This document shows, in pieces, positions 37,571 to 50,368 of a stretch of 64,000 nt of DNA (position 1 is its first letter; the number at the start of each line of letters is the position of its first letter). The stretch lies in contig CM026557.1 in assembly GCA_015143295.1 (NCBI GenBank), positions 40,805,965-40,869,964 of the forward strand, given 5' to 3'. Source of the DNA: Tetracentron sinense (taxonomy: Eukaryota > Streptophyta > Magnoliopsida > Trochodendrales > Trochodendraceae). The position numbers were made by a program, and so were the translations under genes. The notes under the pieces were generated by a model. It was not told the origin of the DNA. It saw only the letters and a program-made list of their open reading frames with translations, and did not search any database.

Positions 37571-39719
37571 CAATTAACAATTAGTAAAATGTGATTAGAA
37601 AATGTTTATAAACAATAAAAAAAATATACTCAATGGTGTAATTGAACTGTAAAGATAAACAATACGGCCTCTTCTTAATCGTTCCCGTATTTTCAAAGAT
37701 GTAAATTTCATTTAACATTTTCGACAAAGTTGCTTTAGTAAGAATGTTTTGGCATCTGATTTATCCACCTCTAGATATCGGATTCAAAGATTCATTACTA
37801 ACAAACTCCTCCATCCAAATTCCAAAGTCGCACTCAAATATCCAATATCAGACTTTTTGAAAACCCTGTATTTCCTCAAAATTCTATAATTCCTCAAAGT
37901 CACTTAATTCATCAAAATCCTAGATGTAGTAAGAGTAATAGTTCCTCAAAGTCAGATTCAAAAAATTTATATTTTGTTTCAATAAATATGTCGTCTAGGC
38001 ATGTTCATGTCATTTGTAGCTTCAGAACGTAGCCAAGAGAAAAGCATTCCAAGACATGGCACAGATTGCACGGACTTGTATCTTCTATATCCATGACACA
38101 ATGTTTATGGGTTGTGCTATTATAGGCATATGTGCATTTGAAACACTTCTGAATTTGAATTCATTTTAGCATTGAATTGACAAATAAAGCCCTCCTTTAA
38201 AGTTCGTTCATCTTATCCCATACATTTAGGCCCCTCGAAGTAACCAGAACAATTCAAACATCAACCAAATTGTAAAAGTAAAAATTACCTATGTAAATGA
38301 CATATGGGAGAATGATGTGTGGAGATTGTTGGTAGTAGATAACTCATAATAATAGGCTTTAAAGAGACAATTCCTAAAATGTCATATGTGACCATGTAAA
38401 TGGTTATAATATTTGAAAAGGTTGAAAGAGTTGTAAAAAGCAAGGACTATCCAAAAGACTCAAGCATTTTAAAAGACAAACACCCAATAAGTGGGCATTA
38501 CATACTGGGAAGCCAAGGGGAGGCAACTATCCTCGCATAGTTAGATCGGAGCAGAGGGTAAAAAAATGTATAAAAGCAAATAGAAATCGTATGTATGCAG
38601 GGTGATGTATTTTATGTAAAAGAGGAAGAACAGTGGACAAATGCTTAAATTAATAAGGGCGTACCTAAAAACGGAAACAACTTCGTAAGCAAAGAAAGCT
38701 GTTTGCGATGGGTGATTGTCTATAGGAAACCACTGATGTTTCAATATATGAAGCATTTTGGGTAAAGCCTGAAATGGTTTGGAAGAAGAAACGTTTGGAT
38801 AAACCTTTTGGAAGGAAACCGCTGACGTTTCAACTTAACAACGTTTGGAGAAACCATTTGGGATACGTGGCAGAATGGCAGAAGGTGGAAATATTACGTG
38901 GCACAGGTAGAAGCGGATAAAAAAGTCTGCCATATAATTAGGTAATAGATTCTTCTTTAATTATGAAAATTTTAAAATGAAAAAAAAAAAACGTTTAATA
39001 AAACAGTTTAAATATAAAGAGGAGCTCGATAATTACACATTTGCCACCCGGTAGGGTAAAAAGGGAGCTCCCCATGATGCAGAGCTCGGGCTGAAAATTA
39101 ATCTCTTAGTAATATTAGTACATAGAAAAAGAATAAGAGAGGAAAAAAAAAAGAATAAGAAGGTGAATATAAGGGATGCTTACTTCTTACTTAGCAAGAA
39201 GCCTGAACATGTTTCCCCAACGAAACATCAAAGCGACAATAGACAGACACCCGCGCAGCAATACTCATCTTACCATTGTGGCGTATACCTATGCTAAACT
39301 TGGCTTCTTGTACTCTCCATAGAAATATAAAATGTCGTAAGATTGGGAATTCTTTTGGTTACAAAGTAGCACAACCAGCATGTTTGGAACTTTAGAATAG
39401 TAGCAATAGATTGAATGCTCTTATATCATATAACGGATAGAGTGGAAGGGGTGAGATGGATGTTTCAAGTTTCTTCAGAATCAAGCTTCATGCACCCCCC
39501 AACATCCCATTTGTGCCAACCCATCCACCTGCAGATTCAAAGTAAATATTGAGTGAGATAAGGATTAGGGTTTAATAAGGAAGCTGAAGTATGCTCACAT
39601 GGGATAGCAAGGAGAAAATGCCTATTCGTATTCTTCGCATATCTTCAGAGAGATACAAAAGGAAGAGGGAGAGAAAACTGTCTTTTTAAATTTCTTGGGA
39701 AATGAATAGACTCTTGTGT
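37571..39719. other. Intergenic with a GAGCTC-rich MITE-like module
   Basis: No gene was recognised. At about 38990-39105 a module with gaggagctc, aattacacatttgccac and cagagctcggg resembles the one at about 22590-22785 in SCPL intron 7. That points to a small dispersed repeat. The rest is AT-rich. Confidence 0.45.
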
Positions 39720-39744
39720 ATCTCCATTCTATTGGGAAGAAGAA
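39720..39744. repeat. 25-bp direct repeat flanking the truncated copia (left copy)
   Basis: atctccattctattggga and the following agaagaa recur with one mismatch at 45477-45501, just beyond the other end of the truncated copia. This is far longer than an integrase target duplication. Confidence 0.85.
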
Positions 39745-39784
39745 TGGGAGAGAGTAAAGTATTTATTGTATCTTCATTCATCAT

Positions 39785-42700
39785 TTGTAGCTTTTTCAAT
39801 AGGATTTGATTCATCAAATAATACATAAATAGATTTTTCAATAACTAGTGTTTTCTTGTTAAATAATTTGTAAACTTTACTATTTGTTCAATATCCTATA
39901 AAGATTCTTTCATTGGATTTTACTTCAAATTTTTTTAAATGATATTTGTCATTAAGTATAAAACATTTACATCCAAATACTTTAAAATATCTAATATTTT
40001 GTGATATTCATTTCCAAATTTCATAGTGTGTCATATTAAGTTTGTTACTTATTACAACCCTATTAATTATATAGCAAGAGGTGTTAATAGCTACGGCCCA
40101 AAAATAATTATGTAGTTTATGTTCATTTAGTATTATTCTACCCATTTCTTGTAAGAGTCTATTTTTACATTCAACTACTTTATTTTGTTGAGGTATTCTT
40201 GGTGCGGAGAAGTTATGATTAAATCTTTTTTCATTAGAAAATGATTCAAGTTTTTTATTTTTAAATTCTCTTCCCCTATCACTATTTATGTTATTAATTA
40301 AATATCATTTTGAACTCGTTCACAAAATTTAGCAAACAATGTAGGAGTTTTATTTTTAGAAGCTAAGAATAACACCCCAAGTATTTCTAGAGACATCATC
40401 AACGATAACAAATGTATGTAATTTCCCACCTAAACTAGCAACCTCATTAGGTTCAAATAAATCAATATAAAATAGTTCAAGAGGTCTAGATGTTCAGATT
40501 TCTTGCTTCTTTTTAAATGATGAATTAATTTATTTACCTAGTTGGCATGCATCACAAATTTTATCTTTGAAAAACTTTGTATTAAACAATCTTTTAACTA
40601 GTTCATGTCTAGATAATTGAGATAAAAGATTTATACTAGCATGACCTAATCTCCTATGTCATAACCAACTAGCTTCATTCATAACCGAAAAGCATATCAT
40701 ATTTTGAAAAGATTTATCATCAAATTCAGTTGTATACAAATTTTCTTTTCGATATGCAAAGAATAAGGTATTAATATTATCTTTATCTTTAATTAGACAT
40801 ATATTAGCTTTAAAAGATATATTTAATCTTTTATCACACAATTGGCTTATGCTAATAAGATTATGCTTTAATCTTTCTACTATTAAAACATTTTTAATAA
40901 AAGTAGAATTGTTTTTACGAACATTACCTCTACCAACGATCTTCCCTTTTGCGTCGTCCCTAAAGGTCACATGGCCTACATCCTTAGGAGTGAGAGAAAA
41001 TAATTTTTTGTTCCCGGTCATGTGCCTTGAGCATTCGCTATCTAAAAACCATTTAGACTTTGAGGAACTTGACTTGAGGCATACCTACAAGATGAATTCA
41101 AGTAACTCCCTTTGGTACTCAAACTATTTTGTGTCCTTCATAGTTAGTCTTGGGAGTGGAAATTCCCTTAGGAACCCAAACCTTCTTAATCATCTTCTTT
41201 CCATTAAAAGAGTAAAAAACAGTAGATGGTTTAGTTAATGAATTAGTTGATTTAACAAAGAAGTGTTGGTAATTCTTTTATTTTACTGAGGGATTGTAGC
41301 CTAGTCTAGTTTTACCAAATACACATATTTGTTGATCTAATAGTCTTTCTAGATTCTTTTGACAATTAGTGAATGTGTGAATTGTATTTGTCAAGTCCTT
41401 AACTTTGACTTTGAGCTCATCACATTTACTAGATAAGACATGAGGTATGAATTGAATTTCCTTTATTTTTATATTCAATAATACATCATTCTTGTTTAGA
41501 AAATTTCCCTTGTCTTTTTGTAAGTTTTTATTTATGTTTGAAAGAGAGAGATTTTCCTTTTTATGAGATTTATTCTTTGAGGCAAGTTTTATAATTCAAC
41601 ATATAAATCATTAAAAGTTTCCCTAATTTCTTCATAAGAAAGAGTATCATTGGGGGAAGAATTTACATCATCATTTTCAAGAGTCATAAGGCAAAGGTTG
41701 GCGACTTTTTCATCGCTTGAGCTTCCATCCGACTCACTTTTATCGGAGTCGTCCCAATTGTCCTTCATTACCTTTTTCTTGAACCTTTGACTCATTTTTA
41801 GTTGAGCACACTCGGTCTTGATGTGTCCGGGTTTCTTGCACTCAAAGAAAATGATGTGATCCTTTTTGCTTAATTCTCCCTTTGATATTTCTTTGTTGAA
41901 TTCCTTCTTGAAAGGTGTTTTCTTGAAGTTCTTCTTATGCTTAAGGAACTTCTTGAATCTTCTAGCCATGAGGGTTATATCATCATCTTCTTCACTTTCT
42001 TCTTCTCCACTTTCATTTATTTGAAAGGATTTCAAGGCTAGGCCTTTCTTGACCTTGAACTCTTCTTCTTGTTGACCATTCATAACTACCTCATGAGTCA
42101 TTAGCAAGCCAAGAAGCTCATCGATGTGAAGCTTGGTTAGGTCATTGACTTCTTGGATGACCATCACTTTAGGAGACCATTCCTTAGGTAGTGAGCGAAG
42201 TACCTTCCTCACATTTTCTGCATTCATATAAATCTTACCTAGAGATTTTAGTCTATTTAAAATGTTAGTAAATCTGGTAAACATTTCTCCTATGAACACA
42301 TATTTTTCCATTTTAAATAGTTCATAACTAACATTGCTGTATTTTCTTCATTTACTTGATTACTCCCCTCATAGGTGACTTTAAGTTTATCCCAAATTTC
42401 TTTAGCCGAGTCACAACCCGACACTCTATTAAATTCTTGAGGACTTAAGACATAATATAAATTGCTAATAGCCTTAGCATTTATTTGGATAAGTTTAATA
42501 TCCGCCTCATTCCATTCCTCTTCAACTTTGGGTATTCTAACATTATCCAAAAGATTTGTAGGAAGATGTAATATTTTGACGTACTATGACTTTCCAACAT
42601 TCATAGTCAATGACTTGAATATAATACATGATTCGGGTTTTCCAGCAGTTGTAATTTTCTCAATTGAACAATGGATGCCTAGTGGTCGACGATTTACCCT

Positions 42701-45465
42701 CTCCTAAGCTAGTTGCAAAAATGTTTGTCATAAAAAAAATATTTACTCTAAGGTTGTTAAACCAATTTCTATAGAGTCCAAGCTTTGATACCAATTGTTG
42801 CCTAGTTATGAGACCCTAGAGGGGGGTGATTAGGGTCAATGGTTGATTTAAATTAATATTTAGTTTCTTTTTGCAGAGTTTAAGATTGAGCTAAATTAAC
42901 AATGATAGGAACAATTAATGCAAAGATAAATAAAATGATAAGAGATAAAAAAAAGTGGAAACATAGTAGAATTGTTATCAAGGTTCGGCACTCTCGCCTA
43001 CATCCCCGCATCATGCTCTTCGGCTCTAATGATTCAACACGATTTTACTATCGCACTGTAGTGACCTAGAAATTAATTAGCTAGTGTGAAAATAAATGAT
43101 GAATAAGAATAACCTTGAATGAGATTTAATTAGAAGTGTAGACAAACAAGAGTCACTAATGACATTCTGGTAAATAAATAATAGGGTTAATATAAATAGA
43201 AAGTGGTAAACCTAATTTTAGAATACACATAGCACAATCTCTAGAGAATAGAACGTGAGAGAGTAGAAAAATAGGGTTTTCACATTTGGAAGAGTTTTCA
43301 AAGAAGGAGATCGCGATTCCAATGGTTGTTCTTCCTCGTGGTAGATTAAATCGTTGAGGCAAGTGAACACTCCACCTTATTTCTAAGTTTTGATTATGTT
43401 TTGAATTTATAGGAATGATGATCCATGTTAGAAACTTATAAATTAGAGTTTAAAATTCTGAGTAATGTTTTAGGTAATTCTTAAAATCCTGAAATTAAAT
43501 TTAGTATATTTTGATGTTTAAATTTTGTTGTTCCAACTCTTGTTTTACATCTATAATTACTCATAAACGAATTAAATATCAGAAAACAATGTATTGAATT
43601 TAGGAATGAAAACCATTGAGAAAAACAAAATTTTAGGGAAGAAAATATAAGAAATCTTGGAGATTATAATTGGTGAATTTTAGGAATTAAATTAATTTAA
43701 AGGAAATTTACCTAGTTTTGGTATACGGGTCATAACTTTATGACCTTAAGTCCGATTTTGATCTGACAATACATCATTTCGAAGAGCTTGAAAAGATCTA
43801 AAACTTTCGTGAAGAAAGTTTTTCCAAAATCAATAATTTTATAAGTCAAAATCTTAGTCGAAAATCAAAAACGGGAAAATAGTTATTTTTCACATTAATT
43901 TTTCTAAGATACTTTAATTGAATATATTATTTATATTTAATATTCTTAGTTATTGTGAATTATGAGATAAAATCATGCATGCTCTTGTTAATTATTATTT
44001 TGTTTATTAATTGTTGATGTACATCTTATGCTTAATCTACGAATATTTTCTTGTATGTCATTTAATAAATCTAGATTTTAATAAAAGACCAAAAATCTTG
44101 AGTGGGGTTCGCTTGTGGGAGGATTTTAGTACGATATCCAGAAGAGAATCCTCGACTGAACTTTGTGGAAGCCCAAAAGTGAAAATTGGGTAAACTTAGT
44201 GTGATCCCAAGAATAGTATTGGAAGATCAATGATAAACCAAATGACCATTTGACTAATGGAATGAGACACTCGTTAGATCAAATAAATGAATGACGAACT
44301 TTATGGGAACTCGACTGGATGAGCTTAGTGTTGCCAGTAAAAGAATGTTAGGGCGATATCAATTTGAATCTTATGGACATGGGACTGTGACCAATAATTG
44401 AATTAACGGTAAATTGTGAAACTTGTGTATAAATAAATTGCATATGTTGTAATATTTTATTGCATAATTTATTACATCTGTTATGATATAATTATTGTTT
44501 TGTTGAAAATGTTCTTTTGTCGGACCGTCGTACTCACCCTTATTATACTCTATCTTTTCAGGAGAGACCTGAGGAAATTAGAAGTCAGTAAGAGCTTAGT
44601 TAGTCCGTGGAGCTTTTTGTTTTAATTAGATTTTTATTCAGTTGTTTAAGGAACTTGTTTAGGTAAGTATTAAATTGAGACTGAAAAATGTACATTTTAG
44701 TGGCCCGATATACACTTCTGTTTAATGAATTAATTTTAATTTTGAATTATTTCCATTTAGTCTTGGGATTTGTTCCAGGTCCACGCCTAGAAATTCGTGC
44801 ATTTATGAGATATGAATTGTATTGATTTTCGGGGCGTGACACGCACGAGCTTCTTCCCGAGTGAAGCCCAAACCTTTACAATCTTTTTCTCATGCGATGA
44901 TTATCATATTCAATCCAAGAGAACACTCTCTCTTAACTTCACAAAGCTCTCCGGCTTCTCGAACAAGAATCTTCGATTCTTGATTTCCTTTAATAAAAAT
45001 GAAAGTTTGGATTTGAATCCAGATAAAATATTCTTTATTGAGCTGAATAAGATTGAAATTGACGCTCTAAAAATCTCTCAAAAGATTGGGAGTTGATAGC
45101 TCTTATAATGAGAGTTTGGGATTCTAGGTTTTCAACGTATAATCTTGATGAAAATTGAATGCAGCTAGAGATTTGATCTATGTTTGTTTAAGAGTTGTTT
45201 GATGTTCATAAATGAACTCAATTTATAGTTGAGCATTCAATCTAGCTGTTGTGAACTCATTCAATATAACATTGTACATGTAACTTTTTTTCTTGATGGA
45301 TCATTTTGACATGTGAAGCTCTTTCTATACTTCAAGATCTGAATGTTGGGTTAATGTTCTTGCAATCTGAATTTTATATAAACTTCATAGAGACATTAGT
45401 ACCAAAATGATCATTTCATTATTATTTTATCATCAAAATTATTAGGGGTACACAGGGTTGTAACA
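39785..45465 (-). mobile_element. Truncated Ty1/copia element (fossil), minus strand
   Basis: Reading right to left: an LTR from TGTTGCC (42796) to about 45465, which itself contains a later solo LTR; a primer-binding site at 42782-42795, complementary to TTGGTATCAAAGC; gag at about 42550-41580 with the zinc knuckle CKKPGHIKTEC; then pre-integrase and integrase sequence to about 39785, ending in a SIYVLFDESNP-type motif. Reverse transcriptase, RNase H and the 3' LTR are missing, and the coding part has several breaks. It is broken and old. Confidence 0.82.
43057..44841. mobile_element. Solo LTR, 1.79 kb (fossil), nested in a copia LTR
   Basis: The LTR starts TGTAGTGACCTAG and ends TTCGGGGCGTGACA, with a perfect 5-bp duplication, cgcac (43052-43056 and 44842-44846). 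No internal region remains. The gggcgtgaca end is common in Gypsy-type LTRs, so Ty3/gypsy is likely but not proven. It is younger than the copia LTR it interrupts. Confidence 0.85.
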
Positions 45466-45476
45466 TTTAGGCTAAC

Positions 45477-45501
45477 ATCTCCATTCTATTGGGGAGAAGA
45501 A
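45477..45501. repeat. 25-bp direct repeat flanking the truncated copia (right copy)
   Basis: Partner of 39720-39744 with one mismatch. It begins 12 bp after the proposed LTR end at 45465. Confidence 0.85.
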
Positions 45502-46865
45502 CTTCAATGGAAATCATGCAATGCGAGAGATTTATAATTTCAATTTCGATTGGGAAGTATGAAACCAAACCATGAGAGTCTCCTAGCACCGTTACTAACT
45601 GAACAACTAACCCACTAATCTTAATATATTGAAAAAAATTGACTGCTAATGAATTTAAATTTGGTTTTCCTATCCAAATGGAGAATTCGAATCACAGCCA
45701 ATCTCGATTGAATTCACGAAGAGTTTAATCACACCCTGATGAGTGTGCAAAAGTACACTCAAAACTAGTTATTATGTAACCCTTTAATATTCTTTCTAAT
45801 CTGAATCAAAGATTTAAAGTCTTATTCTAAACTTGTTTCCCTATTTATTGATTGTGAATTCTAAAAATTTATTTTATTTTATTTAGGGAATTCAAGTAAA
45901 GAGGTTTCATAGAAATCAATGGAAGAAAAAAGTCAAAAAGACGAAGAAAACAGGCAAATTTGTCAAATGGTGATTCAGGCGATTGATTGGAGGACGGTGA
46001 TTTTTTCCGGACTTTTGTGATTAAAGGTGTGATCGATTGGTGGTTGCGGGACTTACATTTTTTGCCGCAAATTGACTATTTTGAGCAAGATTTTGTATAT
46101 AGAAGTTTCTCGATCTTTTGCTTAGTTTCATTCTTCTTCTCCTCTTTAATCTATATAAACCTAGAGAATGAGAGTTTTTAAGAATCTCTGATCCAATCTT
46201 CCCCTCTCTTCTCTTATTATTATTTTAGGTTTTGTTTTGTATGGATTGCTAAATCTCTAGCCTTGACTAAGATGAAATTCTCTTAATGAGGTAATGCTAA
46301 TTAGTGTTTTTAACGTCTATGATTTTTATATCGGTTGTTCTTCTTGTTTGATCTATCTTTCAATTGAATCTTTGAGATTTAAACATTTTCACGAGTTCAG
46401 TCAGACTTTTCTTGTAGTTGAGTAATAGTTCTTGATTTCTCAAACGAAGAACCTTAATCTTAGCGGATATTATTCTTTAATGCGGTATTGCCTCCGGGTA
46501 TATTGTCGTCCTCAAGTTTTTCCGATAAAATGCAGGCTTGGGTTAAAACTCGTTTTGAATAGTTGATTAGAAATCTATTTTAGTTTTTATTATAATCTGA
46601 ATTTCTAAATCTTCTGATTGAGGGTTTGAGATGTGAAACTCTCAATTGAGTTATACCTTGGATAATTAAATTGACATTGCACCATTAAGGGAATGAAACC
46701 TAATGCCTTGACGCTTTCTCTTACTAATATTTTCCATAAATTAATTAAATCTTCTCTACCAAAGATTCTACAAACCCCTTCTATATTATTGTTCGTTATC
46801 TTCACTGCTCTCTATGGATCGACAACCTCTTTACTGTACTACAAAGTACTGTGTATCTTTGAACG
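45502..46865. other. Intergenic, no gene assigned
   Basis: The stretch 45900-46600 has mixed composition and short open frames (45987-46181 and 46605-46805) but no recognised motif. It may be leader sequence of an unknown element. Confidence 0.4.
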
Positions 46866-47190
46866 ACATCACACCCACAGGTCAACACATTTATTTTTTA
46901 ACCTATGTTAACCATGATTAAGATTCCTTAACCCTTAAGGTTCAACAATCTAACTTGATTTTTAAAAAAGTTATTTTGAAAAAAATTAACCTTAGAAAAA
47001 AATTAACCGCAAGGTTAAAAAATTTTAACCCTATTGTTAAATTTATTTAAAAAAGACTTTCTAAAAATCTTGATTAGATCATTGAACCCTAAGAGTTAAT
47101 AAATCTTAACCATGATTTATAAAGATTAAAAAAGACACGTGTTGGCCACTTTCCCTGAATTCAATCACGATCGGGTGTATTTGATCTCCC
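46866..47190. repeat. Foldback repeat copy
   Basis: The left arm (gtcaacacatttattttt, ttaaccatgattaagattc, gttcaacaatctaac) and right arm (tagatcattgaaccctaag, aatcttaaccatgattt, agacacgtgttggcc) are complementary around about 47010. Same family as 10647-10965. Confidence 0.78.
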
Positions 47191-47277
47191 AAATGGATAG
47201 AAAGATGGTGGAATCCCTCCAAGCACCTTTTTTTCGGTTGACTTTTTTTTCCCGGATATCATTTACCTATGATAATT

Positions 47278-47450
47278 GAGTTCGGATGGGCAACAGCGCA
47301 AGCTGTTGCGCTGTTGCCCCTTTGTTTCTTACAAAGGAGGGCCCCATTTTGAACAAGGGTAAACTTGGAATAAAAAAAAAGGGCCCCATTGTTTTGTAAG
47401 AGACAAAGGAGCAACAGCGCAATAGCGTGCGCTGTTGCCCATCCTAACTC
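47278..47450. mobile_element. Mutator-like MITE, copy 1
   Basis: The 173-bp element is flanked by a perfect 9-bp duplication, atgataatt (47269-47277 and 47451-47459), the Mutator size. The ends are inverted: GAGTTCGGATGGGCAACAGC on the left and GTTGCCCATCCTAACTC on the right. Internal gctgttgcgctgttgccc blocks fold back further. It has no coding capacity. A second copy lies at 51853-52034. Confidence 0.88.
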
Positions 47451-47997
47451 ATGATAATTAACCTGAGGATTGGAGCTCTTGCAACTCATCCTCATGGAAT
47501 TCACGAGACCTTTCACTCCTCGAAAGAGGGGGGCACACCCCTCAATTGAAGCAGGCGGGGTGTTATTTTCCATTAACAACCATCATCATATTCCGCCACT
47601 TCTATGTCACCACTCAAGTAACATTACCCATCTCCGTCCCTATCATGTCCCAACCACTTCTTTCCCTCACTAATTCTAATCAAACGGTCAATTTTAATCG
47701 AATTTAAATACTATATTTCGAATTATATAGTGGTGCAAATCATTGTAGTGGGTCATAGTCCAGCACTAGATCAAATGGATGCTGCATGTTCGATCAGTAT
47801 CGTGTTTGGGACCCACCAATTGAATGGTCTAGATTGAGGAGTGTATTGAGTGGGTGCGCCACTGACAATGATGATGCAGTGCACGACCATATACAGTCTT
47901 TCGAGTGTAAATTGTATAAGGTTTCATAACCATATACCTCCATCGTCACCCTTTTTATTGGCCTTCTCCCAACACCCATCATCATATTGTCTGTCCC

Positions 47998-48545
47998 CTT
48001 TATCCCTCTCCCTCTCTCTCTCTCTCTACAGAAAAAACCAGCTCCTTCACCTCTCTTCTATTCATCTCTACCTCCATTTTCTTTCTCTCTCCACTGCAAA
48101 AAAAAAAAAAAATACCACCTCTCTGTCCATCTCTCTAAACAGAAAAAACCAACCCCTTCACCTCTCTATCAATCTCTACCTCCTCTCTCTCTCCAGGAAA
48201 AAAACTTCAGTCTTCAACCTTCTCTAACTTTCTCTCTCTACAGCAAAAACAACCCCTTCACCTCTCTATCCATCTCTAGCACCTTCTCTAGCTTTCTCTC
48301 TCTACAGCAAAAAAACAACCCCTTCACCGCTCTATCCATCTCTAGCACCTTCTCTAGCTTTCTCACTCTACAGCAAAAAACAACCCCTTCACCTCTCTAT
48401 CCATTCTAGCTCCATCCCTCTTTCTACAGCACAAAAGACAACCCCTTCACTTCTCTGTCCACCTCTCTCTCTCTCTCTCTCTCCAGCAAAAAGAAAAAAA
48501 CTTTACCACTCTGTCTCTCTGCTCACCTACCTACCTATCTCTCCT
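47998..48545 (+). repeat. Pyrimidine-rich 5' leader with a 59-66-bp minisatellite
   Basis: CT microsatellites (about 48003-48027 and 48464-48482) bracket tandem units that each contain caaccccttcacctctctat and a following tctctacagcaaaa. Units start at about 48249, 48315, 48379 and 48438, with a weaker earlier copy near 48146. The array lies directly upstream of the MIZ1-like ATG and probably forms its leader or promoter-proximal region. Confidence 0.85.
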
Positions 48546-48548
48546 ACA

Positions 48549-49340
48549 ATGAAACCTGAGGAACTGAGTCTGCATAGGAGCAGTAGCTGCAGCAGAAGTA
48601 CAAGAAAGATCCTTCCCTCAAACTATATACGATCATCAGTACTCGCACCAGAAACAGATGATATTTCCGACAAGCCACTCGTCAGAAGCTTCACATCAGT
48701 CCCATTTTCCCGGCCAACTAAAACCCGCAACGTAATGAGTATTCTCCGATCATTCCTCGGTATCATCTCTATCCCCGCCATAATCCCAACCTGCCGATGG
48801 TTAAGCATCCCTTCCCGTCTCTCAATCTCCCCGTCCTTAGGCCGGAAAGTCACCGGAACCCTATTCGGCCACAAGAAGGGACATGTTAGCTTTGTAGTGC
48901 AAGACGATCCTCGGTCAGAACCAGTTCTGCTAGTAGAATTAGCGACATCGACGTCCACGTTAGTGAAGGAGATGTCTTCTGGGCTAGTCAGGATCGCGCT
49001 CGAGTGCGAGAGAGGGTCGAGTGGTGGCCGAGCGGTGAAGCTATTTCAGGAGCCCATGTGGACCATGTATTGTAATGGCCGCAAGTGTGGCTACGCGGTG
49101 TCTCGCTCGTGTGGGGAATCGGATTGGCACGTGTTGAGTACTGTGCAGACTGTCTCGGTCGGTGCCGGTGTAATTCCGGTGGAAAAGAGCCGGAGCTGTA
49201 ATGGGTCGGAAGGAGAATTGATGTATATGCGAGCTAGGTTTGAACGAGTTGTTGGGAGTCGGGACTCGGAAGCTTTTTACATGATGAACCCGGACGGCAA
49301 TGGCGGACCTGAACTCAGTATCTTTCTCCTTAGAATCTGA
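48549..49340 (+). CDS. MIZU-KUSSEI1-like protein (DUF617)
   Basis: This intronless frame has 263 codons. The N-terminal 95 residues are Ser/Arg-rich and variable. From about residue 98 the sequence follows the MIZ1 domain closely: KVTGTLFGHKKGHVSF, SEPVLLVELA, LVKEMSSGLVRIALECE, LFQEPMWTMYCNGRKCGYA, DWHVLSTVQTVSVGAGVIPV, ELMYMRARFERVVGSRDSEA and a C-terminal GNGGPELSIFLLRI. The best-known member, Arabidopsis MIZ1, is needed for root hydrotropism and associates with the endoplasmic reticulum; the specific role of this paralogue is not known. No residue known to be essential seems lost, and the frame looks functional. Coding G+C is clearly higher than in the surroundings. A pyrimidine-rich minisatellite leader precedes it. 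Confidence 0.93.
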   Translation: MKPEELSLHRSSSCSRSTRKILPSNYIRSSVLAPETDDISDKPLVRSFTSVPFSRPTKTRNVMSILRSFLGIISIPAIIPTCRWLSIPSRLSISPSLGRKVTGTLFGHKKGHVSFVVQDDPRSEPVLLVELATSTSTLVKEMSSGLVRIALECERGSSGGRAVKLFQEPMWTMYCNGRKCGYAVSRSCGESDWHVLSTVQTVSVGAGVIPVEKSRSCNGSEGELMYMRARFERVVGSRDSEAFYMMNPDGNGGPELSIFLLRI

Positions 49341-50368
49341 TACTAAATCTCTCTCTGTTTGGTGTCAAATCACTGTATTGTATTTGAAAATATTGTACGT
49401 CATGTTGTGCTTTGAAAATTTGTGTTTGTATTAGACAGACAATATCATTCTCTTTCTCTCTCTCTCAATATATTAAATATTAAAAAAAAACAAAAAAGTG
49501 AAAAGACGTGGCTTGGTTTGGGAGCTCTGGTTCACATCTAAAGTCGGAAAGTAAACTGAAAATGGAGGGGTAGAAAGTCGCCATGAAAGAAGAACATCAC
49601 ATGGGAGACAAGCTTCCCCATGATCATGATGATTATGATAGGGGCGAGAATTCGGTGAATGGAGATCTTTGGAGGACAGGGAAGATATTTGGTTCAAAGG
49701 GAATCTGTGCCGACCAAAGATCAGATTTACGGTTCCATATTCAAAGTCCCATAAATCCTGTCTCGGTAAATATATCCCGTGATTGGAATTGGATGATTTA
49801 GGTTAGAGCTATAGCAAATTCCAAGCGGATGGGAAGCAAAGCTTGCCCCCATTGGCCATTGGTGGTGTGTAGCCCATCATTCTTTTTTATTCGGAATCAA
49901 GTTGAATGGGGGTATGATGGTTGAGATATCTACCCGTTAGCTAACCTGAACAAATACTATTCAGCTATTCAGCCTAGTATATTTAAGAGCAGTAATAGGC
50001 CTACAGCATATCTTCATTTGCAAAGCTAAGGTTAGTACTTATTGGTTTATGTTTCATTTTTAAATTCTCATCATAGTTGGTGAATATTTAAGAATGAGGG
50101 CGTAGATCAATGAGATTAGGTTTGCAAATAGAGATCCTATTAACTATTTTCCTATATTTAATTCTTATTCGATTATATATATGATTAAATATCTGTATTT
50201 ATGATATTTGAATTATTCAATTATTTTTTAAAAAAATTAAAAGGAAAAAAAGGTAAGAAAATGAAAGTGAAAATATAAAAATTATTTTAAAAATAATAAT
50301 TAAATATATCTTAAAATTATTTAAATAAAATATATATTAATAAATATATTTTAGTCTTAAAAACTTAT
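49341..50368. other. 3' region of the MIZ1-like gene and AT-rich intergenic DNA
   Basis: The first 150 bp probably include the 3' untranslated region, ending in a CT microsatellite at about 49452-49466. A 72-codon frame at 49583-49801 has no recognised motif. From about 50130 the sequence resembles a decayed TATCCGA-rich hAT-like element. Confidence 0.5.

Noticed and set aside
49583-49801. 72-codon frame after the MIZ1-like gene
   Set aside because: No recognised motif and no conserved context. Possibly transcribed but not supported as coding.
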